Part shown: in pieces, positions 16,381 to 25,569 of the stretch
How the letters are laid out: every line of letters starts with the position of its first letter
How positions within the stretch are numbered: position 1 is the first letter of the stretch
Assembly (NCBI RefSeq): GCF_000760735.1
Contig: NZ_JMEX01000008.1
Coordinates: 1,238,394 to 1,302,393, forward strand
Reading direction: 5' to 3'
DNA from: Rhodococcoides fascians A44A
GTDB lineage: Bacteria > Actinomycetota > Actinomycetes > Mycobacteriales > Mycobacteriaceae
DNA: 64,000 nucleotides
The notes under the pieces: model-generated
Seen by the model: the letters and a program-made list of their open reading frames with translations, nothing else
Database searches by the model: none
What the model was told of the DNA's origin: nothing
Translations under genes and position numbers: made by a program

Positions 16381-18339
16381 ATGTCAACCACCGAAGCTCC
16401 GCCCAATATTCAACAGGCCGATCCCGACGCCATGTCCCACCGGCAGATCCTCGAGGCCCTCACCGGACTGCTCGCCGCGCTGTTCACCGCACTGCTGAGC
16501 ACCACCATCGTCTCGACGGCACTGCCCACCATCATCGGTGACCTACAGGGTTCGCAGACCGCGTACTCCTGGGTCATCACCACCGCTCTGCTCGCCAACG
16601 CAGCATCGACGCCCATCTGGGGCAAGCTCGCCGACCTGTTCAACAAGAAGGTCCTGGTCCAGAGCGCGATCGTCATCTTCGTCGCTGGTTCGCTCATCGC
16701 AGGCTTTGCACACAACGTGCCACTGCTGCTCGTCGCCCGTGTCATCCAGGGCATCGGCATGGGTGGTCTGACGGCACTCGTCATCGCCATCATCGGCACC
16801 ATCGTCTCCCCGCGTGACCGCGGCCGTTACTCCGGTTACACCGGCGCTGTCATGGCTGTGTCCATGTCCGGCGGACCGATCCTCGGCGGCGTGATCGTCG
16901 ACAGCCCCCTCGGCTGGCGCTGGTGCTTCTTCGTCTGCGTTCCGCTGGCCGTCATCGCCCTCGGACTGCTCCAGAAGACGCTCCACATCAAGACCGAACG
17001 CAAGGAGAACGTCTCCATCGACTGGCTCGGCGCGCTCCTGCTCACCGCGGGCGTCTCGGTCCTGCTGGTCTGGGTTTCGTTCGCAGGCAAGGCGGACTAC
17101 TACGCATGGATCTCCCGTGAGACCGCCTACCTCGTCGGCGGCGGAGTTCTGCTGCTCGTCCTGACCGTCATCGTCGAAGCCAAGGCCAAGTCGCCGATCA
17201 TCCCGCTGAAGATCGTCACCGAGCGCACCACCGGCCTCGCCATCATCGCCTCCATCGCAGTCGGTGTCGGCCTGTTCGGCGCCACCACCTTCCTCGGCCA
17301 GTACTTCCAGACCGCACGCGGCTACACCCCCACCGAAGCCGGACTGCTTTCCATCCCACTGGTGTTCGGAATGCTCGTCGCCTCCGTCGGATCCGGCCAG
17401 CTCATCACCAAGTTCGGAAAGTGGAAGCCGTTCATCGTCACCGGATCGGTACTGCTGGTCATCGGATTCCTGCTTCTTGGAACCATCGACCACGCAACCA
17501 GCCTGTGGACCGTCGGCGTCTTCATCACCATCGTCGGACTCGGAACCGGCATGTTGATGCAGAACCTCGTTCTGGCAGTCCAGAACACGGTCAGCGTCCA
17601 CAACATCGGCGCAGCGTCGTCGACCGTCGCGTTCTTCCGCACCTTCGGTGGCGCGATCGGCGTCTCGGTTCTCGGATCGCTCCTCGCGACCCGCGTCGCC
17701 GAGAAGTCCGCAGCCGGCCTCGCCCAGCTGGGCGTGGACAGCTCCGGAAGCGCAGGCGGAGGATCACTCGACCTGAGCTCGCTGCCCGCACCGATCCTCG
17801 CCGTCGTCCGCACCGCCTACGGCGATGCCACCGGACGGATCTTCATGATCGCCGGATTCGTCGCCATCGTCACGCTGCTCGCGGTCATCATGATCCCGAA
17901 CCGCCCGCTGCGTAAGACGATCGACTTCGCCCAGGCACCTGTCGAAGGCGAAGAGACCATCGAGGTCCCGTCCTTCGGTGACACCCGCGAGTACGTCGCA
18001 GCAGAGCTCGACGGAACCGGGCGCCACGAAGCACCAGCAGGCTCGGCACCGTTCGAGGGCCTCAGCACCGATGCACGTGATCGACTGCTGAACCTCCTGC
18101 TCCCCGAACCCAAGGACACCCTCGAAGCACTCGACGAAGCCGAGGCCATCCGCGCCGAAGTCGTCGCACTGCAGCAGGAACTCGACGCGAAAATGCTCGA
18201 CTTCGACGCCGTCTGCGAGCGACTCCGTCGCCTCGGACTCAGCGAAGATCAAATCGCCCGAGTACTCGGCGACGCACACGTACCTGATCCTCATCAGCAC
18301 TACGTCAACTCCGGACTGAACGGCCACAGCGTCAACTAG
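16381..18339 (+). CDS. DHA2-family (14-helix) multidrug MFS exporter
   Basis: 652-residue proton-driven exporter. Fourteen hydrophobic segments span residues about 25-520; the antiporter motif C appears as SGGPILGG, and motif A-like sequence (WGKLADLFNKK) follows helix 2. An unusual soluble tail of about 130 residues is predicted helical and ends in a coiled-coil-like segment (EALDEAEAIRAEVVALQQEL). Such tails are seen in actinobacterial EmrB-like proteins, with unknown role. It is cotranscribed with the MarR gene and ends at a very strong terminator. Confidence 0.85.
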   Translation: MSTTEAPPNIQQADPDAMSHRQILEALTGLLAALFTALLSTTIVSTALPTIIGDLQGSQTAYSWVITTALLANAASTPIWGKLADLFNKKVLVQSAIVIFVAGSLIAGFAHNVPLLLVARVIQGIGMGGLTALVIAIIGTIVSPRDRGRYSGYTGAVMAVSMSGGPILGGVIVDSPLGWRWCFFVCVPLAVIALGLLQKTLHIKTERKENVSIDWLGALLLTAGVSVLLVWVSFAGKADYYAWISRETAYLVGGGVLLLVLTVIVEAKAKSPIIPLKIVTERTTGLAIIASIAVGVGLFGATTFLGQYFQTARGYTPTEAGLLSIPLVFGMLVASVGSGQLITKFGKWKPFIVTGSVLLVIGFLLLGTIDHATSLWTVGVFITIVGLGTGMLMQNLVLAVQNTVSVHNIGAASSTVAFFRTFGGAIGVSVLGSLLATRVAEKSAAGLAQLGVDSSGSAGGGSLDLSSLPAPILAVVRTAYGDATGRIFMIAGFVAIVTLLAVIMIPNRPLRKTIDFAQAPVEGEETIEVPSFGDTREYVAAELDGTGRHEAPAGSAPFEGLSTDARDRLLNLLLPEPKDTLEALDEAEAIRAEVVALQQELDAKMLDFDAVCERLRRLGLSEDQIARVLGDAHVPDPHQHYVNSGLNGHSVN

Positions 18340-18350
18340 TTCGGCAACAC

Positions 18351-18388
18351 GAAAGAGCCCGCACACCCCCCGGTGTGCGGGCTCTTTC
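18351..18388. terminator. Strong bidirectional-type hairpin terminator
   Basis: Perfect 17-bp stem (arms 18351-18367 and 18372-18388, starting GAAAGAGCCCGCACACC) with a four-C loop. It sits between the exporter gene and the convergent gabD2 gene and ends in T-rich sequence, so it can stop both. Confidence 0.9.
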
Positions 18389-18415
18389 GGTGTCGGAGCA
18401 CTCCCCGCCTTTCCG

Positions 18416-18465
18416 GACCGAACGTGACGTTCGGTCACTTGGAGTGACCGAACGATACGTTCGGT
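18416..18465. repeat. Double palindromic intergenic repeat (CGTTCGGTCA type)
   Basis: Two adjacent hairpins share the arms GACCGAACG and CGTTCGGTC (18416-18436 and 18446-18465), linked by TCACT/AGTGA, which pair in turn. The core CGTTCGGTCA/TGACCGAACG recurs in the terminator at 57834-57876. Probably a small dispersed palindromic element. Confidence 0.6.
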
Positions 18466-18482
18466 GCGCGAAGAGGGCCGGG

Positions 18483-20036
18483 CTACCGCCCCGGAAGGTA
18501 CTTCAGTGCCTTCACGAAGGGAGGCATGATCTTCGCCCACAACTTCGGAGGCAATCCGCGGGGGCCGCCGAGGTTCAGCAGACGCGTCGTGGCGATGGTC
18601 TGCGATTCGGTGTACTTGAGCAGGCCGTCGGGTCCGTGGCGTCGGCCCATTCCCGAAACGCCCATTCCGCCCATCGGTGCGCCGGTGGTGCCCCAAGCGG
18701 GTGCGTACCCTTCGTCGACGTTGACCGTTCCCGAATGCAGCTGAGCTGCAATGGCTTCGCCCTGAGCCTTCGTCTTCGCCCAGACGCTGGCGTTGAGTCC
18801 GTATTCGGTGTCGTTGGCCCTCGCGATGGCTTCGTCGACGTCGGCCACCGGGTAGATCGACACGAGCGGCCCGAAGGTCTCGCTCGCGGCACACTCCGCG
18901 TCGGCGGGCACGTTCGTCAGGACGGTCGGCTCGTAGAAGAGCGGGCCGATGTCGGGGCGTGCGTTTCCTCCCGCGATGACCTTGGCGCCCTTGACCTTTG
19001 CGTCGTCTACGTGCGCGGAGACGGTCTTGACTTGGTCCTCGGAGATGAGGCTGCCCATTTCGATGCCGAACTCGTAGTCCGCACCGAGGGTCATGTCCCG
19101 CACCCGCTGACCGAATTTCGCGGTGAACTCGTCGGCGATGGACTGTTCGACGTAGATGCGCTCGATGGAAATGCACAGCTGGCCCGAGTTGGAGAAGCAC
19201 GCGCGCACGGCGGCGTCGGACACTTCCCTGAGGTTCGCCCCGCGCGCGACGATCATCGCGTTCTTGCCGCCGAGCTCGGCCGAGAAACCGATGAGCCGAC
19301 GCCCGGCCTGCTCGGCGAGGAGCTGGCCCGTTGCGGTGGAACCGGTGAACATGAGGTATTCGGTGTTCTCGACGATGGCGGTGCCGACGACCGAGCCGGG
19401 GCCGGGCACCACGGCGAACAGATCACGCGGCAGACCTGCTTTGTAGAGGAGTTCTACGACGGCCAGCGCACAGTACGGAGTCTGCGAATCCGGCTTGAGC
19501 ACCACTCCGTTGCCGGCGAGCAGCGCGGCGATGGCGTCGGACACCGCGAGAGTCATCGGGTAGTTCCACGGCGAGATGACCCCGACGACGCCCTTGGGCT
19601 GGTACCGCACCGTCGTCTTCGTCAGCACGGGGAGCATGCCGGCCACCCGCTTGGGTGACAGCAGCTTGGCTGCGGTGCGGGCGTAGTGACGCGACGTCAT
19701 CGCGATGTCGAGCACTTCTTCCTGCGCGGCGGCGCGGGACTTGCCGGTCTCCGCCTGCGCCATGTCCATCAGTTCCTCGCGATGAGCGAGCACCAGGTCG
19801 CGGTACCGGTGGAAGATCTCGGCGCGCTCGGACACCGGGCGCTTGGCCCATGCCTTCTGCGCGACCCGAGCACGAGCGATGGCACCGACGACGTCCTCGG
19901 CGGTCCCGACGGGAATGGTCGCGAGCTCCTTGCCGGTGAACACCTCCGTGATGGATTTCGTCGGCCGTGCGTCGGCGTCGGGAATGGCGATCAAGTCGGC
20001 GAGCCGCGAGAAGGTCGCAGCGCTCGGAGCTGGCAT
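18483..20036 (-). CDS. gabD2: Succinate-semialdehyde dehydrogenase (NADP+)
   Basis: 517-residue aldehyde dehydrogenase of the GabD2 type, oxidising succinate semialdehyde to succinate in GABA and alternative TCA metabolism. Visible motifs: SPWNYP (Asn158), cofactor loop FTGSTATG (about 230-237), ELGGKN with general base Glu254, and catalytic Cys288 in SNSGQLCIS. Length and motifs match M. tuberculosis GabD2. Broader aldehyde specificity cannot be excluded. Monocistronic, convergent with the drug exporter. Confidence 0.85.
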   Translation of the reverse strand: MPAPSAATFSRLADLIAIPDADARPTKSITEVFTGKELATIPVGTAEDVVGAIARARVAQKAWAKRPVSERAEIFHRYRDLVLAHREELMDMAQAETGKSRAAAQEEVLDIAMTSRHYARTAAKLLSPKRVAGMLPVLTKTTVRYQPKGVVGVISPWNYPMTLAVSDAIAALLAGNGVVLKPDSQTPYCALAVVELLYKAGLPRDLFAVVPGPGSVVGTAIVENTEYLMFTGSTATGQLLAEQAGRRLIGFSAELGGKNAMIVARGANLREVSDAAVRACFSNSGQLCISIERIYVEQSIADEFTAKFGQRVRDMTLGADYEFGIEMGSLISEDQVKTVSAHVDDAKVKGAKVIAGGNARPDIGPLFYEPTVLTNVPADAECAASETFGPLVSIYPVADVDEAIARANDTEYGLNASVWAKTKAQGEAIAAQLHSGTVNVDEGYAPAWGTTGAPMGGMGVSGMGRRHGPDGLLKYTESQTIATTRLLNLGGPRGLPPKLWAKIMPPFVKALKYLPGR

Positions 20037-20215
20037 TTCGGTACCCCTACTGGTGAGTAGTTCTTGGAGTTACACATAACCTACATCGTCGGTGGCTGGG
20101 ATCACAGTGCCGATTCCGCTGCCCTGGTCGGCACCCGTCGACGTGTGGCACCATGGGCGGTGGTCTTTCCTAGGCGTCGGGGCGCACTGGAGACGAAGCA
20201 GGGTGGGGCAATCTC

Positions 20216-21433
20216 ATGAGAACGACCACACGCAGGGGACTCGTCGTCGCCTGCGCAGCAGCTGTAGCGCTCGCGATGGCACCGTCGGCGCAGGCAGATC
20301 CAGTGGGTGACCTCGTCGCCCCTCCCGCCAATCCCGACGCCTACCTACCCACTCCCTTGGGTGACCCCTGGTTCACCCCTCCGGCGGGTTTCGAGAGCAG
20401 TGAACCCGGGACCGTTCTGAACACGAGAAGTGTTGCGGTACAACCCGGCGCTACCTCGACGCAGTTGCTGTTCCGTTCGACGGACTCGAAGAACAATCCC
20501 ATTGCGGCCGCGACGACGATCCTGGTTCCCGACGCGCCGTGGACCGGCGGAGGCCCCAGGCCCGTCGTCGCCTACAACGAGGCAACGGATTCCTTGGGCA
20601 ACGCGTGTGCGCCGTCGTCGACGCTGCCGCGCGGCACCAACAAGGAACTCGACCGGATGCAGGAGTTGCTGGCTCGCGGGTATTCCGTCGTCGTCACCGA
20701 CTATCAAGGTCCCCGCCAGGCGTACTCCGCCGGTCTGGTCTCCGGTCACACCGTGCTCGACGGGCTGCGAGCGTCCCGGGCAGTCGGCATCGCACCGGAC
20801 GCCCCCGTCGCGATCACCGGATACTCGGGCGGTGCGATCGCGTCGGGATGGGCGGCGCAGTTGGCGCCGTCGTATGCGCCCGAGTTGAACATCGTCGGAG
20901 TGGCCTTCGGCGGGCCTCCTACCGACTACAAGATCCTGCAGCGTTCGCTGAACGGCGGTATCGGCTCCGGGCTGTTCACCGCCGCGACAATCGGTCTGAG
21001 CCGCGAGTACCCGGAGATGCGGTCGCTGGCCAACGACAACGGTAAGCGGCTCGCTCTGGTGCAGAAGGATCAGTGTGTGGACGTCTTGTCCTACAGCGGA
21101 CTCGCACTGTTCGACCAGCAGAACCTGTCCAACGTGCCCGACGTGTTCAACCATCCGATCACCCGCGCGGTGGTCGAGGAGAACCGGATGGGTCAGATCG
21201 CGCCCGAGGCACCGATCTACATCTACCAGGGCCTGCAGGACTTCCTGATCCCGAAGGAAGGCGCCGAGGCCGTCCAGGATCAGTGGTGTGCGGCCGGTGC
21301 GTCGGTCCATCTGGAAGAGATCCCCGGAGACCACACGGTGGCCGAGGGCGGCGGTAGGCCGGGCGCGTTCGAGTGGCTTTCTCAGCGTCTGGCCGGCGTT
21401 CCCACCGGAGGATGCGAGAGAGTGGTCCGGTAA
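20216..21433 (+). CDS. Secreted lipase (LIP family, alpha/beta hydrolase)
   Basis: 405-residue secreted enzyme with a signal peptide (MRTTTRRG then a hydrophobic core, ending SAQA). The catalytic triad is visible: Ser in GYSGGA, Asp in YQGLQDFLIP, and His in PGDHTVAE. Cys residues are compatible with disulfides. This plan matches secretory triacylglycerol lipases common in Rhodococcus and Nocardia. It is separate from the following MerR gene by only 32 bases, so the pair may be cotranscribed. Confidence 0.87.
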   Translation: MRTTTRRGLVVACAAAVALAMAPSAQADPVGDLVAPPANPDAYLPTPLGDPWFTPPAGFESSEPGTVLNTRSVAVQPGATSTQLLFRSTDSKNNPIAAATTILVPDAPWTGGGPRPVVAYNEATDSLGNACAPSSTLPRGTNKELDRMQELLARGYSVVVTDYQGPRQAYSAGLVSGHTVLDGLRASRAVGIAPDAPVAITGYSGGAIASGWAAQLAPSYAPELNIVGVAFGGPPTDYKILQRSLNGGIGSGLFTAATIGLSREYPEMRSLANDNGKRLALVQKDQCVDVLSYSGLALFDQQNLSNVPDVFNHPITRAVVEENRMGQIAPEAPIYIYQGLQDFLIPKEGAEAVQDQWCAAGASVHLEEIPGDHTVAEGGGRPGAFEWLSQRLAGVPTGGCERVVR

Positions 21434-21465
21434 CTCTTGACCCTCACGCCACGGGAGGCTGCACA

Positions 21466-22242
21466 GTGTCCTCTGTGAGCGATTCGGAAACGATGTTGGT
21501 GGGCGAAGTGGCCCGCCTCGTCGGAATCAGCGTGCGGACGTTGCACCACTACGACGAGATTTCGCTGGTGGTGCCGTCCGGACGCACGGCGAAGGGCTAC
21601 CGCAGTTATTCGGCAGTAGACGTCGAACGGTTGCATCAGGTGTTGACCTACCGCGAACTCGGTTTCGCGCTGGACGACATCGCCGCCCTGCTGGACGACC
21701 CGTCGGTCGACGCGATGGCGCATCTGCAGCGTCAGCGGGAGCTACTCGACGCACGGATCGATCGCTTGCATCAGATGGCTGCGGCCGTGGACAAGATGAT
21801 GGAGGCAAAGAAGATGGGAATTCAGTTGAGTCCCGAAGAGCAACGCGAAGTGTTCGGGGAGAACTGGACCGGCGAACAGTACGCCGATGAGGCAGAACAG
21901 CGTTGGGGCCAGACCGACGAGTGGAAGCAGTCCCAGGCGCGTACGGCGTCGTTCACGAAGGACGACTGGAAGCGCATCAAGTCCGAAACCGATGCGCTGG
22001 AAGCAGATTTCGCTACGGCGTTGGCCTCGGGAGTGGCTACCGACTCACCACAGGCGGCGGCTTTGGCCGAACGTCACCGCGCCGGCATCGAGAATTTCTA
22101 CGACTGCGGATACGACATGCAGGTCTGTATCGGCGAGATGTACATCGCCGACGAGCGCTTCACCAAGCACTACGACGACATCACGCCCGGGCTTGCGCAG
22201 TACATTCGCGACGCCATCGTCGCGAATGCTGCGGGCAAGTAG
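21466..22242 (+). CDS. MerR-family regulator with TipAS-like domain
   Basis: 258 residues. The N-terminal MerR helix-turn-helix (VGEVARLVGISVRTLHHYDE) is followed by a dimerisation helix and a C-terminal TipAS-like helical domain (about residues 125-255) of the type that binds thiopeptide antibiotics in TipA. GTG 21466 has GGGAGG seven bases upstream. It may sense drugs or other hydrophobic compounds; its target genes are not evident, although the lipase gene just upstream is a candidate. Confidence 0.85.
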   Translation: MSSVSDSETMLVGEVARLVGISVRTLHHYDEISLVVPSGRTAKGYRSYSAVDVERLHQVLTYRELGFALDDIAALLDDPSVDAMAHLQRQRELLDARIDRLHQMAAAVDKMMEAKKMGIQLSPEEQREVFGENWTGEQYADEAEQRWGQTDEWKQSQARTASFTKDDWKRIKSETDALEADFATALASGVATDSPQAAALAERHRAGIENFYDCGYDMQVCIGEMYIADERFTKHYDDITPGLAQYIRDAIVANAAGK

Positions 22243-22250
22243 GCAATTTA

Positions 22251-22297
22251 CCCCCCAGTTGTGCGTTCTCGAGCCTCGGGAACGCACAATCGGGGGG
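22251..22297. terminator. Convergent terminator with GTTGTGCG-type arms
   Basis: Arms TTGTGCGTTC (22259-22268) and GAACGCACAA (22280-22289) are extended by CCCCCC and GGGGGG. It lies between converging genes. The same arms occur in the terminator at 26172-26222, so it may be a recurrent element. Confidence 0.75.
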
Positions 22298-22308
22298 TAG
22301 ATCGCCGG

Positions 22309-22674
22309 TCATTGCCACGGAATCCTGTAGGGCTCTTCGTCGTCCGGTGGTGGAGTCTGCTTGGCCGGGAACCAAATCAGCGCTGGGTCTCGTTTCAGCT
22401 CGCCGATTTCGGGCGGTACAGGCCTGGACAGGGTTTCGATCTCGTCCCATGAGCACTCTCCAGCCGCTACGCGCCCGGCGTACGCCCTCAGTTCGGGTGA
22501 CGCACTCGCCAGCGACGCGATGGCGAACATCAGAGCACTGTCGACGTTTCGCGGTTCGTCGATGGACGAGAGCGGGGTCCGTTCGACCACGGCCCGCGTC
22601 TGTGCCATACGGTCGAAGGCATCGGTCATCTTCTGTACCGCGCGGCGCAGGATCGGGTCGTCCGGTGCGTTCAT
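22309..22674 (-). CDS. Hypothetical protein, third gene of the secretion-type operon
   Basis: 121-residue soluble, largely helical protein (start at ATG 22674, forming an ATGA overlap with the upstream gene's stop). The C-terminus is Pro/acid-rich (PPPDDEEPYRIPW). I do not recognise the family. Tight coupling to the 402-residue WXG-like protein suggests a partner, chaperone or immunity-type role, but nothing in the sequence proves it. Confidence 0.55.
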   Translation of the reverse strand: MNAPDDPILRRAVQKMTDAFDRMAQTRAVVERTPLSSIDEPRNVDSALMFAIASLASASPELRAYAGRVAAGECSWDEIETLSRPVPPEIGELKRDPALIWFPAKQTPPPDDEEPYRIPWQ

Positions 22675-23879
22675 GCGTCTTCCCATGGTTGTCTACCTGT
22701 TCCGACCGAGAAAGAATCCTTCGGAACGTTGTAGACGGGCTCGGCGGACGCGGTGTCGTACACGTCCTTCACCAGTCGAGCGTTGTGGATTCCCTTGGTG
22801 ATCGGTTCGAGTTTCTGCTGGAACTGCTCGTTCAAGTAGCCGCTGGGACTGGCAACGAGCGAAAGGAATTCGTTGAACGCGTCGGTGACCATCCGAATGT
22901 CATCGAGCAGCTTCTTGGCGAGGGTGTATCCCGAGTACAAGATGTCGGCGATCTTGTATATCTGGTAAAGGCTCCCCAGCGGCGATACCTTTTTCGACAA
23001 GAACTCGGCAACCTTGGCGGGGCTGGACACATCGACTTGCGCTTCGAGACGTTCTCTCATCGTAGTCACGAGTGTGAACACCGACTTGCGAATTTCGTCG
23101 GCGGCTCTGTCCGCGACAGCTTCGATGACGCGACCGCACGAACCCTCCCAGCGCATCGCTGCGATCTGCCGTGCGGCGTAGTCTTTGTACGCGACGGCAG
23201 CCAACCCGTCCCAGAACTCGTCGACGCGCGAAGTCCCTTCGGCGAGAGAATCACCGCCGGCGGACATAGCCTCCCCTGCAATCCGGTATGCCGCACCGAG
23301 ACGTCTCAGATCGTTCCAGTTTCCGCCTATCGGATCGATGAGTTCGCGAAGCGGACTGTGCCCGATAAGCTCCTCGATCGCGTAATCGAGGTCCCCCAGC
23401 CACCCTGCTGCATCGGCGACGACGTCGGCTACGTCGTCGGGGAAGTGTGCGGGAGCCGGGTAATCCATACCCTCCGGAGACCCGTAATGTGCACAGTCGC
23501 TGTAAGGTTCGGCATTCCCCCGCGCCGGTCGATCTGCGTCACCCGGGTCCGGGTACGGCACCGGTACCAGGTCCGTGTGTGCGTTGAGCGCCTCGTAGTT
23601 CTTCTTTTCCTGATCCGCGTAAAGCCAGGCCGCGGTATTGAGTTCGTCACCCAATCCGGCGCAGTTCGTTGCCAAATGGACATGCCGATCACGCCACACA
23701 TCGCGGAGAGCATCGAACGTGACGGCCAACGAACCGAACAATTCCCCGTTGTCGACCCCTGTCAATTGTCCGTGGTCATTGAAATACCGATAGGACGTCA
23801 GCGTCTGCTGTCCGATCTCGGCCGTAAGCCGGCCGAGCCCGGCGACCTGCCTTGGGTCCGCGAAAAATGTTTCACTCAT
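22671..23879 (-). CDS. WXG-like protein, possibly type VII secretion related
   Basis: 402-residue mostly helical protein with no signal peptide. The N-terminus (SETFFADPRQVAGLGRL) resembles EspC/WXG-type openings, and there is a W-x-G-type turn in DEFWDGLAA after a long helix, followed by further amphipathic helices and a hydrophobic hinge (LGSLYQIYKIADILYSGY). This fits helical-hairpin proteins exported by type VII systems, but no ESX machinery gene is in the window. It is the middle gene of a three-gene unit with an anchored secreted protein upstream. Function inferred weakly. Confidence 0.5.
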   Translation of the reverse strand: MSETFFADPRQVAGLGRLTAEIGQQTLTSYRYFNDHGQLTGVDNGELFGSLAVTFDALRDVWRDRHVHLATNCAGLGDELNTAAWLYADQEKKNYEALNAHTDLVPVPYPDPGDADRPARGNAEPYSDCAHYGSPEGMDYPAPAHFPDDVADVVADAAGWLGDLDYAIEELIGHSPLRELIDPIGGNWNDLRRLGAAYRIAGEAMSAGGDSLAEGTSRVDEFWDGLAAVAYKDYAARQIAAMRWEGSCGRVIEAVADRAADEIRKSVFTLVTTMRERLEAQVDVSSPAKVAEFLSKKVSPLGSLYQIYKIADILYSGYTLAKKLLDDIRMVTDAFNEFLSLVASPSGYLNEQFQQKLEPITKGIHNARLVKDVYDTASAEPVYNVPKDSFSVGTGRQPWEDA

Positions 23880-23894
23880 GTCCAGGCACCTGTC

Positions 23895-24668
23895 TTATTC
23901 GGTTCGGCGGAGCGTCGACACAATCCGGTCTACGACATCCGGCGGCAAGGACTCGTCGATCTGCTGGTCGGTTTGAATCATGAATACAGCGACGGTCGCA
24001 TTCGAATAACCCTCCGTCGCAACCACGTCGAATGTTGCTTCCGTTGGATCGCAATCGAAATCCTGGGCGAGATTCGATGCTTTCACCGAGTATCTGACGG
24101 CGGGAGCTCCACCAATGTCGAATTGGATCGGCTCCGAGTAGTCGAGTGTCACGGCGTCATCGGGAGCATCCCGAAAGATGATCTCGGCCTGGCGGCTTGC
24201 CTCGAAGGCTGCTGTGGGAACGTCGACACCGTTGCGGCCCGTCATTCCTGAAACAGCTTTCCGCGCCCCGTCTCGATGTTCCGGACAGTAGTCGTACCCG
24301 TACATTGCGATCGCGCCGTATGTAACCGACCCTCGTGTTCCCTCCCAGCCCGCTACTCCACCTGAGGCATTCCTCCAATCCCCCGGCACTGTGTAGCTGA
24401 GTCCGTATTTGGTGTCGATGGGGATCGGGTCACCCTCGGGCACCTCGATTTCCGGCGGCGCGAATTCCATCGACGGGAAGCCCGGTGGCAGGGTCGCGGT
24501 AGGTGCCGGTGCCGGTGCCGCCGTCGACGAAGGACGGGAGGTAGGCGGTGCCGCGACGCCTTCGAACCTGCCCGGTGCCTGCGGCCCCAATCTGGGCAGC
24601 AGCGCGACAGCGGCATACAGCAACGCCAGAACCAGCGCCGTGCGCAGCAGCTGCTTCTTCAGCCCCAT
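23895..24668 (-). CDS. Membrane-anchored extracytoplasmic protein
   Basis: 257 residues: an uncleaved N-terminal anchor (LLRTALVLALLYAAVALL), a Pro/Ala/Thr-rich linker of about 50 residues, then a globular domain with the pattern YGLSYTVPGDW and paired cysteines (CPEH and DCDP). It resembles domains seen in Nocardia/Rhodococcus surface proteins (possibly DUF8017). ATG 24668 follows GGGGGAG by six bases, better than an upstream in-frame ATG. First gene of the operon with the WXG-like protein. Confidence 0.55.
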   Translation of the reverse strand: MGLKKQLLRTALVLALLYAAVALLPRLGPQAPGRFEGVAAPPTSRPSSTAAPAPAPTATLPPGFPSMEFAPPEIEVPEGDPIPIDTKYGLSYTVPGDWRNASGGVAGWEGTRGSVTYGAIAMYGYDYCPEHRDGARKAVSGMTGRNGVDVPTAAFEASRQAEIIFRDAPDDAVTLDYSEPIQFDIGGAPAVRYSVKASNLAQDFDCDPTEATFDVVATEGYSNATVAVFMIQTDQQIDESLPPDVVDRIVSTLRRTE

Positions 24669-24731
24669 GTTCACTCCCCCCGAAGTCGGCACACGCTAAC
24701 ACGCCGGAGCGACAACCCTGGGTGGATACTC

Positions 24732-25187
24732 GTGGACATGAACCTGACGATTCGCTCGGCCGTTCTGTCCGCCGCTGTCGGTAAGGCAAGTGGGTTTCGC
24801 AGTTCCGTGGGAATCAGCGTCGGGCTGCTGACCTGGTTCCGAGGGTCGAAGTACGAGCGTTGGGCGATCGGTGGATCAGCCGTGGCCACGGCGGGAGAAC
24901 TCGTCGGGGACAAGTTGCCGTCGACGCCGTCACGTCTCGATCCGGCGCCCCTGGGTGGCCGTATCGTGGCCGGCGCCGGGGCGGCCTACGCGATCGCCCG
25001 ACGCTCGGGCGACCATCCGATCCCGGCGGCCGTAGTCGGGGGCGTGTCGGCCGTCGCCGGTTCCTACGCCGGCCACGCATACCGCGCATGGGCGTCGAAG
25101 CGGGTTCCGCCTGTCGCCGCCGCGCTGGTGGAGGACGTCGTCGCGCTGTCGATCGGTGCGGTCGTTCTGAAGGAAATCGGAGCGTAA
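24732..25187 (+). CDS. DUF4126-family membrane protein
   Basis: 151-residue protein with several Gly/Ala-rich hydrophobic helices (SVGISVGLLTWF, GGRIVAGAGAAYAIA, VVGGVSAVAGSYAG). The pattern fits small DUF4126 membrane proteins of actinobacteria. GTG 24732 has a GGGTGG box six bases before; ATG 24738 is the alternative. It is followed ten bases later by a DUF5313 gene, so probably a two-gene unit. Function unknown. Confidence 0.6.
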   Translation: MDMNLTIRSAVLSAAVGKASGFRSSVGISVGLLTWFRGSKYERWAIGGSAVATAGELVGDKLPSTPSRLDPAPLGGRIVAGAGAAYAIARRSGDHPIPAAVVGGVSAVAGSYAGHAYRAWASKRVPPVAAALVEDVVALSIGAVVLKEIGA

Positions 25188-25197
25188 GGTCCGTGAC

Positions 25198-25569
25198 GTG
25201 AAACCGAACTTCTGGCAGTACCTGGGCTACCAGTTCGGCCGAGTGCTGCCGCCGTCGATGCAGGATTGGGTTCGCGAGGATCTGGTCGGTCACGGTGCCC
25301 AGGCTCGCTACCTGATCCGCTTCACGCTGCCGGTGATCCCATTCCTGTGCCTGTTCCTGTTGGTTCCCGGACCGTTGTGGATCGGGTTGGCGATGATGGC
25401 GCTGCTGTTCATTCCGCTGGTCTACTTCGCGATCGCGCTCATGAACGTATACAGACGCCACCGCCTCCTGGTGCACGACCTGGATCCGCAGCTGCTGGGT
25501 GCCAGCACCCAGGCGAAGTTGGATCGCACCCGGGACGACTACGAGAGGCGTCACGGAAGGCTGGACTAA
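25198..25569 (+). CDS. DUF5313-family membrane protein
   Basis: 123 residues, matching the mycobacterial DUF5313 pattern: an N-terminal amphipathic part ([17 protein letters not shown]), two adjacent membrane helices (about 43-85), and a basic, helical C-terminus ending in [11 protein letters not shown]. The function of the family is not known. GTG start; probably cotranscribed with the preceding gene. Confidence 0.75.
   Translation: MKPNFWQYLGYQFGRVLPPSMQDWVREDLVGHGAQARYLIRFTLPVIPFLCLFLLVPGPLWIGLAMMALLFIPLVYFAIALMNVYRRHRLLVHDLDPQLLGASTQAKLDRTRDDYERRHGRLD

Noticed and set aside
21903..24251. 782-codon forward frame across merR end and the secretion-type operon
   Set aside because: Crosses a strong terminator and opposes three coupled genes with good ribosome sites.
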